The notes beneath the pieces are model-generated. The model was not told where the DNA came from and ran no database searches. It saw only the letters and a list, made by a program, of their open reading frames with translations. Positions 55,922 through 64,000 of a DNA stretch of 64,000 nt are shown in pieces; the stretch's first letter is position 1; each line of letters starts with the position of its first letter. A program made the position numbers and the translations under genes. Source of the stretch: Anodontia alba (Eukaryota; Mollusca; Bivalvia; Lucinida; Lucinidae); the NCBI GenBank assembly GCA_964016985.1, contig OZ024828.1:33929136-33993135 (forward strand). The letters are read 5' to 3'.

Positions 55922-56712
55922 TTAACATGTTCTGTACAAAGCAATCTCACTGGGGAGATAGTAGGAATCAACAAAACAATTATTGTATGGTCAGCCAATC
56001 AAATCCTGGGAATTTTAAGTTAAATCTTATTATAAATGATAAAATTCTTTAACCTGTGCAGAAAAAGTTGCAGTTACAACCATAACACTTGCAGTTACAA
56101 AAAAAAAAAAAATGACAATAACAGGATTTAACTGAAAATTTGAAAAATCTTATTGGTTGTACAGCAAGAAATAGTTTGTCAGCTTGCACTTTACCCCAAT
56201 GAATACCATTTTTATAGCTTTATTGGGACAGACAGACCTGAGCAAATAATACAGATCCAGGTCAGACAATGCAGAATGCAGTATTTGATCAGAGTCTATA
56301 CTGTGCCACTCGTCCAGCAGCTTTTTAGATACATCATTAGACAACAAGAAATTTGCTGAACAGCTATACTACGACTGCTGGTGATGTTCAAGAAACGGAG
56401 CTTAACGCAGACTTAACTTTGTTCAGCCAAGCCTGAAAAGGTCTAGGTCAGTAATGGTTGATGGCAGTAGGCAGGTGGCAATAGAATCCTTGGTGTTTGA
56501 GAAACAGCTAAAGGCCCAGACTTAACGCTGATGACCTATAACACCAATGCCAATGCTGCCGCCCCAGAGTGATCCCTATGTTGCTCCTGCTTGCTAAAGC
56601 AGTGACTACAATGAAATGGAATTGTTCAATTTTTAGGACGTACGGTAAGGACTTAAGGTTTATTTTTTTTATTCTAAAGGAAAAAATAAGGTTATCTGTA
56701 TTGTTTACCTAT
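55922..56712. other. Unannotated sequence with an F-family fragment
   Basis: 56205-56300 contains AGACCTGAGCAAATAATACA and TGATCAGAGTCTATACTGTG, a reverse fragment of the F family. The rest is unassigned. Confidence 0.4.
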
Positions 56713-56985
56713 TTGTGTTGAGGTTTTACAGCCCAGTCAACCCAATGAGGTCATGTCCAGCCCATTCAGTTTACCTAACTACACTTTTACTAAGCAGGCT
56801 TAGTCCTCTCAGTGATTAACCAGTATTGTGCACATTCTTTTGCCAGAAATGGACAACTGCCCTTCTTGAATCAGCGGAAGGGAGAGAATGACCATAGAAA
56901 ATATTTCATGATCAAACCTCCATGAAAGAATGTTACCGACCCGCAGGGTGAAGCCGTTGTGCAACCGCCTGATCACCAGTAAAGT
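56713..56985 (-). mobile_element. tRNA-derived SINE type 2, reverse
   Basis: TTTGTGTTGAGGTTTTACAG through GCAACCGCCTGATCACCAGT, diverged. Confidence 0.82.
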
Positions 56986-57059
56986 ATTGTTTACCTGTAT
57001 AATCCCATAAATGACTCTTTTGATGATACAATCTTATATGTTTTTAAAACCATGTCGAT

Positions 57060-57180
57060 GCATGATTTTCACTTTATACGCCCTTCCCCAGAATAAAGGG
57101 TTAACATTTCATGCAAATTAGAAATTGAAGCACTAATTTCTATGAAAAAAGAGAGAAAAATAAAATGTGGTCTGCTACTG
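57060..57180. mobile_element. Decayed family C hairpin
   Basis: ACATTTCATGCAAATTAGAA followed by AATGTGGTCTGCTACTGC. One arm is mostly lost. Confidence 0.45.
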
Positions 57181-57690
57181 CTTAAAGCTGTATTGTTGCT
57201 CAAACACGGAGTGGACTTTATCTCATCCATTTCAAAAACACTTCTCACACTTTGGATCTGCAGACTGCTTATTTAGTGTGTAAACCAGGTTAACCCTTAA
57301 AGCACCAATCACAACAATTGTCATCTGCTTTGTCATCTGCTTGTTATTTTAAAAGTCATTTCTGCAAACTGTGTGGACCCAGATCAGACTGCTCCTTTAG
57401 GAGCAGTCTGATCTGGGTCCACACTGTTTGCCGGTATGCAAAAAATAGCTTTGAGAAGTTTGCAAGAATATTCAGCAGACGACATAAACAGACGACATTT
57501 TCAGATGCAGTTTTTCTTGGCGCTTTAAGGGTTAAATTACATAGAAAATACATATGCTCCTATGTTTATTGATTTTTGAAAGGGTCACTAAAAATTAAAT
57601 CGGCCCAAATAAGATGTCTAAATTACAGTTTCTTCTTGAAAATGGGGTCTGAAGTAAATTGAAATCAAAGCGTGGAGACTTACTTGAAAA
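57181..57690 (+). repeat. Local duplication, copy 1 (carries family H MITE)
   Basis: TTAAAGCTGTATTGTTGCTC, AAAACACTTCTCACACTTTG, ATTACATAGAAAATACATAT and GGTCACTAAAAATTAAAT recur in order at 57767-58240. Confidence 0.88.
57290..57535 (-). mobile_element. piggyBac-like MITE, family H copy 2
   Basis: TTAACCCTTAAAGCACCAAT and GGCGCTTTAAGGGTTAA. Hairpin GACCCAGATCAGACTGCTCC with complement. The paralogous copy at 57767-58240 lacks it, having TGAA where TTAA would be. Confidence 0.92.
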
Positions 57691-57766
57691 ATAACTATAA
57701 AATAAATAAATAAAAAAAAAAATAGCCATGAATAAAAAACATGATTTTTTGAGAAGAAATACGGCT

Positions 57767-58240
57767 TTAAAGCTGTAAAGTTGCTCAAAAACAGAGTAAA
57801 CTTTAACTCCTCTATATCAAATACACTTTTCACTCTTTGGATAATATAGCAAACTGTTCTTCATGTGTGTAAATCAGGTGAAATTACATAGAGTATACAC
57901 ATGCTCCTATGTACACTACAATCTCTTTATAACACGGTTCATTATAACACGGTTTTGGATATAACACAGTTCAAAGATGGAACCCAAAAATGTACAGATT
58001 ATATTGAAAAATGACCATAAATGGTCATTTTTCAATATAATCTATACATTTTTGTTTGGATATAACACGGTTGTTTAACTAACATGGTTTATGCTATGGA
58101 CCCGAACAATAGTGTTATAAAGAGGTCGTTGTGTATATTGATTTTTGACCAGGTCACTAAAAATTAAACAAAAACATGTCCCAACTTTTGTTTTGTTTTT
58201 TCTTGTTAAGGGTGTCTGAAGAAAACTGAAATCTTAATTA
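57767..58240 (+). repeat. Local duplication, copy 2 (carries family G MITE)
   Basis: Ordered match to 57181-57690, with the family G element inserted instead. Confidence 0.88.
57912..58135. mobile_element. TA-flanked MITE, family G copy 4
   Basis: TACACTACAATCTCTTTATA and complement. Central palindrome AAAAATGACCATAAATGGTC. Absent from copy 1 of the duplication at GCTCCTATG-TTTATTGA. Confidence 0.92.
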
Positions 58241-58459
58241 TTAGGCTTTTGCTTTTAAAAAAAAAAAAACACAAGAGGATCATGGTGGTCCTTAATACTC
58301 ACTGTGCTGAAAAGTAGGTCAAGGTCATTCAATGTCTACAACATTCATTAATCTGAAGGACAACTCCAAAGTATCCATGTCCTCCACATCTGCAGGGTTA
58401 TGAAAGGTCCAAATAAAACTGATGGAGCTATGCAGCAAACAAAGTTAATTTTATGTGGC
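58241..58459. other. Poly-A tract and unassigned sequence
   Basis: A run of A near 58257-58269, then sequence grading into the next array. Confidence 0.4.
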
Positions 58460-59215
58460 TTTAGCAATCAAGTGTATAACTCTATCAGATTGTGTAGGTT
58501 ACCAAACTTTTTCAAATTTATCCAAGACTTCATCCATGTCCACCTTATTTGCAAGTTTAAGGTTGAACCCATAAGAACTGAATAAGTCATGCTGATGATT
58601 AAGTCAAATACAGGTTTCTCAACAATCAAGGGGATGTTACTCAGACAAATGATCTGATCTGGCCAGGTTTCAAACTCATCTGAGATTTCATCCATGTCCA
58701 CCTTATCTGCAAGTTTCAGATGGATCAGATCAAAACTGAATAAGTTATGCTGATGAAAAAGTCAAACAGAGGCTTTGTCAGCAATCAAGAGGAGGTAACT
58801 CCAAGATTAGTGATCCAATTTGGTCAGTTTTCAAACTCATTTGAGATGTCATCCATATCCACCTTATCTTGCAAGCTTCAGGCAGATTTGATCAGAACTG
58901 AACGACTTGTGCTGATGACAAGTCAAACAGAAGTTTATCAGAAATCAAAGGGATGTAACTCAAAGATTAATGTTCTGATCTGGCCAGGTTTCAAACTCAT
59001 CTGAGATTTTATCCATGTCCACCTCATCTGCGTGTTTCAGGAATATCCAATCAAAACTTAATTTATTCTGATGACAAAGTCAAACAGAAGCTTTTTCAGC
59101 AATCAAGGGGATGAACTCTAAGATTAATGATTGCTGGAAAAGCCTGTTTGACTTTGTCATCAGCAAAAGTCATTCAGTTTTGATCAGTTCTTCCTGCAAC
59201 TTGCAGATAAGGTGG
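58460..59215 (+). repeat. Tandem array of about 160-bp monomers
   Basis: CATCCATGTCCACCTTATCT at about 58530, 58689, 58850 and 59011. Monomers also share GTCAAACAGAGGCTTT, TTTCAAACTCATCTGAG and ATCAAGGGGATG. The last part (59128-59215) is inverted, giving a foldback end. Confidence 0.85.
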
Positions 59216-59929
59216 AAATACTGACCACACATATCAGCCTGCTTGTTCACCTACTGACATAGGTGACGAGTGTAGACAAAGCACAGTCGGTAAATAAGTG
59301 CAGTCTGACAAGTATCTACAGTGTTTTTTTTATAGATTCTTTTCAAAGATTATATTATTGACCACTGTAGACTATCATTAGTCAGTGCTGAATGTGTATT
59401 TGAAACCTTTTAACATTTATGTGAACAGTCTTCCTACTAATTTTAATCATCAATTCTTATATGTACATATATATTGTGCCATGATTCAGCCTTTTAACTG
59501 TAGCCATTTTCCTTCCCAACAGAAATAATAACAATGGTATGTGATTTATAATTATTTTTCAAGTTGAAATAAAAATAAAACAACTCCTTCAAAAATTATA
59601 TAAAGTTGTTATGAAACAGAATCCATAAATAAATTAATAACAAAAACTTGTTGCAACAGTTGTCCAATAACGACCTTTAGGCTGGTTTATTTTATTGAAC
59701 CTAGCAGTTGGTGATATATGTGAGAAAAAAGTGACTTAATATTTTTCCTAAGTATTCAATAAGACAGGCCTGAGTAAAGAGCACAGACTGAGGTCAGACA
59801 TAGCAGAATCCAGGTTTCATACAAGGTCTATCTGCACAGTCTGATTTGGACCTTCACTGTCCACACATGCCCCGAAAGCCACACTTTCACATGGCGCAGC
59901 CAATATAATGTAGAAACTACTGGTAATAT
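59216..59929. other. Unannotated sequence with an F-family fragment
   Basis: 59740-59880 contains TATTCAATAAGACAGGCCTG and GCACAGACTGAGGTCAGACA, a reverse F-family end. Otherwise no feature. Confidence 0.4.
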
Positions 59930-60005
59930 CCTAGCAAACACACAACGTAGCTACAACGTCGCTGCAATGTCGTGACGTAATGATGTGTGTTTGCTGGTAT
60001 AGGAT
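59930..60005. mobile_element. 76-bp foldback element with CTAGCAAACACACAACG ends
   Basis: CCTAGCAAACACACAACGTA and TGATGTGTGTTTGCTGGTAT are imperfect complements around three ACGT-type repeats (CTACAACGTCGCTGCAATGT). Confidence 0.75.
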
Positions 60006-60499
60006 CTATGGATGATCAGCAACTATCCTGATCTGACTGCACAGATGCACAGGCAGATTTGTGTCTACACTGTCAACATTAAGATCAAGTCTGATCAGGG
60101 CTTATCCTATGGATTTTGCTTGTACTCAGTCCTACAACACATTGCAAACAGACTTGAGTTTTGAGCAACAGATGTAATGCTATGATGTACACATAATGCT
60201 ACATCATTTAAAAATACAGTTAATCAGCCACACCAGAAGATAGTAGGGACAGCAAAAACCCTGAGCAACCTGTGCATTCAACCATGACTACCAAATTCCT
60301 TATCAGCTTGCCAAATCACTGGGAACTGTACAATGTATGACCACAAAGTTCCAGATCTGACCATACAAATATGAAAGCTGATAAAGTACTTTTGCCATAA
60401 GAGTGTCACAAAATCCTCACAGTGTAGTTCATAGTCTGTCATTACTGCGGATTCGACAATATAATGCAAACGACAGTTTCAAGTAAACAAATACATCTG
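60006..60499. other. Unannotated sequence with weak hairpins
   Basis: CTGATCTGACTGCACAGATG near 60030 and GTCTGATCAGGGCTTATCC near 60088. No exon. Confidence 0.4.
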
Positions 60500-60850
60500 A
60501 AAGAATTTGCAACCATCTGCAAAAGGAGAGAACTTTTGGCAGACAGATGTTGCCTTCCTAGTATCCTACTTTCAAAACTGCAGGCTACTTTTAAAGGAAA
60601 GAATTTGCTCTCAGAGCAAATTTTTGGACGGGTTTTTTGGTTAACCTTTTTTTAAAATTATATGTTACCTTTATTCTTCAGTGGACTGCTTTCATATCTG
60701 GTACGTATGAAGAGGAAGACCAGTAGGCATGTCATGTGCAAGAGGGACAACTCTCACTTTCTCCATTATGTACATCTGAGGTTTACCTTTTGGTTAACCT
60801 TTTTGAAAAACCTGTGCATAATGCCGTTAGGCGTTTTTCTTTTGTCTTTA
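60500..60850. mobile_element. Family D MITE, decayed
   Basis: CTACTTTTAAAGGAAAGAAT and GCTCTCAGAGCAAATTTT at 60581-60625 are the family D hairpin with a deleted right arm. GGTTAACCTTTTTGAAAAAC near 60792 is its usual flank. Confidence 0.65.
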
Positions 60851-60922
60851 GCCCCTCAATGAAAAGGGAGGCAAATATTACTATGTCATGGTTATTTCCC
60901 TTGGAAGTATCCATTCCCCATA

Positions 60923-61399
60923 GTTAACCCATGTCATGCTGAATAAATTAAGATGCCATACCCATTTCTAATTGTCAGCCAATCAGAGGACTTAATCCAG
61001 GTTGTTGATATAAATTCACATACTAAGTGACAAACAGTGTAGATCCAGATCTGTTGGCTTCTTTAGAAGCCAAATTTTATTTTATTTTATTTTTTTTTTT
61101 TGATTTGAGTTTTACGGCCCTTTCAAGACTATTTCACTTATATCGAGCCGATCGTTCATCGAAGGTGGGCGAAAACCGGAGAACCCGGAGAAAAACCACC
61201 TGACCATCCGTAAGCAGAACTTGGCTTTCCCACATATGACCCGAGCGAGGCTCGAACCACAGCGGTGAGAAACCTAATGGATTAAGAGTCAACTCTCTTA
61301 TCCACTAGGCTACGGGGGCCCGCCTCTAGAAGCCAAATGATCTGGATCTACACTGTTTGCAAAGGCAGGTATATGCAGGTTCAGCCGCACAACGGTTAA
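60923..61399 (+). mobile_element. piggyBac-like MITE, family E copy 7, split by a SINE
   Basis: TTAACCCATGTCATGCTGAA at the left and AACGGTTAA at the right. The hairpin is interrupted at TAGAAGCCAAAT by the SINE at 61076-61326, which duplicated those 12 bases. Confidence 0.92.
61076..61326 (-). mobile_element. tRNA-derived SINE (type 1), reverse, nested in a MITE
   Basis: It reads TTTTTTTTTTTGATTTGAGT to GGCTACGGGGGCCCG in reverse of 9176-9429. TAGAAGCCAAAT flanks it (61064-61075 and 61327-61338). Confidence 0.93.
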
Positions 61400-62284
61400 T
61401 AGATAATGTATATAAATATAAAACTTGAATGGCAATGACTAGCAGGCTCTTGCAATAAATAAATTCAATCAATTGCAATAAATAAATTCTATCAGTTGGT
61501 GGACATTGTTAAAAAATATATCTGACCAGAAATGTTCTTACTATCTCATCAATTTTACAATCAAATTTTTAGGATAAGTATGGTAGGGACTGAAATGAAC
61601 CCAATAAGCTGTAGTTTTTGTTCAGATTCTCAGAATTTGTTTCGGAGTTTGGTTTTAAAACACTGATGGCTTCTTGGTGAGAGAGGAAAATGCAGTTTCT
61701 ACAGTATATGCTGAAATGTTTAGAGTTTAAAAGACTTTGAATTTTTGGCATTGACGCATAAATTTATATACAAAAAATGGTATATAACTGTTTAAGCCAA
61801 GGAGTGAATTGTATGCAGAACTGCAGGCTGATCTGAGCCAACAAGCGAGCCTTTTCAATTGAAAATAACTCATATGTTTCAGTTCTTGTCTCTGGTTGTC
61901 ATCCCCATGATGTATAATGATGTGGTTGGTCCTCACAACTTGATCCCTTGCTGCACTTTTGTTTTAACAAAATTCTGAAGTCTTAGGTTCAGACCTGCTG
62001 TAAATCTGTGGGATGTTTTTAACATTTTTTTTTTTTTATTATTATTATTTTCGAGTCTTACACTGAATTTCTGGCTGGATTTTACAAGATTTTCATAAGT
62101 TAAGGAGGCCATCAAGATCAGCCAGTCCCCATACATGAATCTGTAGCATACTATCTGAGCAAAATCTACAGGCCCTTTTTACTACTAGTGACCAGTCTAG
62201 TGGTACACAGTCTAAGTCACACGCTGCCACCAGGTCAAAGTCAGTTTGAAGATGTTTCTGTCTCAACAACTGATTGACTGAGAT
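61400..62284. other. Unannotated sequence
   Basis: No exon or repeat boundary found. A T-rich tract lies at 62020-62050. Confidence 0.4.
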
Positions 62285-62545
62285 GGGGTTTAACGACACG
62301 TCAGCTTCTGTGTCGTCTCCCAGAGAAAGGGAGAAGAGAGACAGAAGAGGTAGTAGAGGAGATGAAAGAGAGGGATAGGGGAGACAAGAAAATGAATGAA
62401 AGTGAAAGAACAGAAGAAATAAAAACATTCCCCCTCTATCCTTACCTGCTGCAAGGACAGCAGGCCTTGCCCAATTGTAAGCCAATATCAGTTGGCACCC
62501 CAGTGATGTAAGATACATGACAGCTTTGCCTCACCCAACTACCCC
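62285..62545 (-). repeat. Dispersed repeat N2
   Basis: Reverse of 41419-41715: TGGGGTTTAACGACACGTCA, purine-rich centre, TATCCTTACCTGCTGCAAGG, CAGGCCTTGCCCAATTGTAA. A 141-codon reverse ORF over it is repeat-derived. Confidence 0.8.
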
Positions 62546-62843
62546 CTCTGTCTCAACAAGAAATTGCCAATAAGCAGTGCTTATCAGATACCATTGCAAG
62601 GACCAAAACCTTACAGACAGACATACAGACAGACAGCGTGAAAACAATATACCAGCCCCCTGAATCTGAAACTGTCACCGAGTAAAAGTTTTTGGATATG
62701 CTAAGAAATATCTGTTGACCTTTAAAGCACTAATTACAACAGCATATGAATGTTTTGAAATATTGATATTCAAGCCTTTTCTCTGAAAAATAACAAAACA
62801 AAATTTAGAATGCCATCTGCTACAAATCTGCTTAGCACTTTAC
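62546..62843. repeat. Capped-element fragment and family C edge
   Basis: AGACAGACATACAGACAGAC (62613-62635) and GAAAACAATATACCAGCCCC resemble the reverse of 43313-43450. Confidence 0.5.
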
Positions 62844-63025
62844 AGGTTAATGTTAAGAGGAAATTCAGCAGATGACATTCTGAAATATTTTTCTTACTTT
62901 TCCTAGAAAACAGAATCTGTAATTTTAGAAGACAATTTGCATGAAGTGTCAGATCCTTTTTCCTAGGAAATAAGAAAAATATCATTAGTTTGTCATCTGC
63001 TGAATCTACACATAGCATGGTAATA
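62844..63025. mobile_element. Foldback MITE, family C copy 8
   Basis: AAATTCAGCAGATGACATTC and GTTTGTCATCTGCTGAATCT are the outer arms. Stem GACAATTTGCATGAAGTGTC; left stem decayed. Confidence 0.78.
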
Positions 63026-63404
63026 TGTGCACATACATAGGATTAAGTACTAGCTTTGGCCAAAGGAATCCCTCACAAACACCTTTTAAAGATCCCTTCA
63101 CTTGTACATATGGCTTTTCAAAACAGAACATCCAAAGATAATACACAACTACAGCAGACATAGGATAACAAGAATTCCGCGGAAGGCGTCATCGCACCTG
63201 CTGGCGCAAAAGTCACAGGAACCACAATCAGAATGTGGTTATTAAATAAGTTTATTTCATTCTTAGCAGTGCTTACTTGGAAAACTGGGTTGAAAAAAAT
63301 GTAGACAAAGTGCCAAGTGGGGCACATATATTCCAGGCCAGTCCCATTCCCTCTAATGGCTATATCTTCAGCACTGACTTTTCGTATCATACAGCCCAAT
63401 GATA
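63026..63404. other. Unannotated sequence
   Basis: No supported feature. Confidence 0.4.
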
Positions 63405-64000
63405 ATGGAACATTGACGTAAAATGTGTAAAAGTCACTGGAGCATGAAATTTAGGTCAAGGTCATGGGTCAAGGTACCTGCTAATTCAGTACATCAAGGA
63501 GAAGCACAATGCAAGGTATGGTGGTTGTAGGCCTTATAGTTGAGGAGTTATCAAACATCAACGTAAAATTTGTCAAATATAGGTCAAGGTCACTGGGTCA
63601 AGGTACCTGCCAAGCCAGTGCAATGAGATGAAGCACTATGCAAGGTTTAGTGGTTGTAGGTCTTATATTTGAGGAGATACCGAACATCAATATAAAATGT
63701 GTCAAAGTCACTGGAGTGCACAATATAGGTCAAGGTCACCAGGTCAAGGTACCTGTCGCGTCAATACATCGAGAAGAAGTGCTATATAAGGTTTGGTGGT
63801 TGAAGGCCTTACAGTTGAGGACATATGGAAGGGTGACGTACACTGTGTAAAAGTCAATGGAGCGTGAAATATAGGTCAAGGTCACCCAGTCAAGGTACCT
63901 GCAGAGTCTGTACATTGAGGAGAAGCACTATGCAAGGTTTGATGGTTGTAGGCCTTATAGTTGAGGAGATATTGAACGTTGACGTAAAATGTGTAAAAGG
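63405..64000 (+). repeat. Tandem array of about 145-bp monomers with AGGTCAAGGTCA, runs off the right edge
   Basis: AGGTCAAGGTCA occurs at 63453, 63582, 63727 and 63873. Monomers share CGTAAAATGTGTAAAAGTCA, GTCAAGGTACCTGC, GAGAAGCACTATGCAAGGTT and GGCCTTATAGTTGAGGAG. Spacing is 145-146 bp, except one shortened unit (129). Confidence 0.9.

Noticed and set aside
62093..62518. 141-residue reverse ORF
   Set aside because: Half of it is the dispersed repeat N2, which also occurs at 41419-41715 in the opposite orientation.

Overview
The window is animal nuclear DNA, most likely from a bivalve mollusc. That assignment rests on three things: an intron-rich conserved gene, a very high density of small palindromic DNA transposons and tRNA-derived SINEs, and capped tandem-repeat arrays (ends like AGCTCACCTGAGC, followed by CGTC-type simple repeats) of a kind I associate with clam genomes. 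The species call is inference. There are no bacterial genes. Nearly all short ORFs in the window are chance frames inside repeats.

One gene is clearly supported: the 3' half of INTS13 (Integrator complex subunit 13, also called Asunder) on the + strand. Nine exons lie between 6766 and 44221 (6766-6858, 12709-12798, 16141-16319, 18078-18239, 22254-22411, 27684-27899, 39986-40107, 42660-42792, 44182-44221). All junctions are GT-AG, all phases join, and together they encode about 397 C-terminal residues ending at TAA 44219-44221. The N-terminal exons (VWA-like domain) must lie upstream of base 1. A weak unidentified coding-exon candidate lies at about 49870-50069.

The rest is repeats. Two DIRS-type tyrosine-recombinase retrotransposons are present: a decayed fragment (1-1540 plus 3481-4370) and a structurally complete, coding-dead copy (about 33443-39566) with inverted terminal repeats and a diagnostic internal complementary region, sitting in the 12-kb intron 6. 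Capped tandem arrays with about 145-180-bp monomers lie at 4461-5880, 13277-15408, 20290-21300, 23630-24990, 24995-25430, 26091-27456, 30787-33443 (resuming at 39567-39775), 40790-41205, 46873-49221, 58460-59215 and 63405-64000. Between them are dozens of MITEs: piggyBac-like (TTAA ends), Tc1/mariner-like (TA ends) and unclassified foldback families, many carrying long near-perfect hairpins. At least three tRNA-derived SINE families are present, several with intact target-site duplications.

Most notable patterns: (1) several MITE families with unrelated ends share one hairpin core built on CAAACAGTGTAGACC and CTGATCAG; (2) exon 18078-18239 of INTS13 is bracketed by two MITE families arranged as a mirror image, a layout expected to promote RNA pairing across the exon; (3) a local duplication (57181-57690 and 57767-58240) supplies empty sites that define the ends of two different MITEs; (4) one array alternates two 155-bp monomers as a 310-bp higher-order repeat; (5) some array monomers carry recurrent transcription-factor-like motifs (YY1-like palindromes, TCAAGGTCA).
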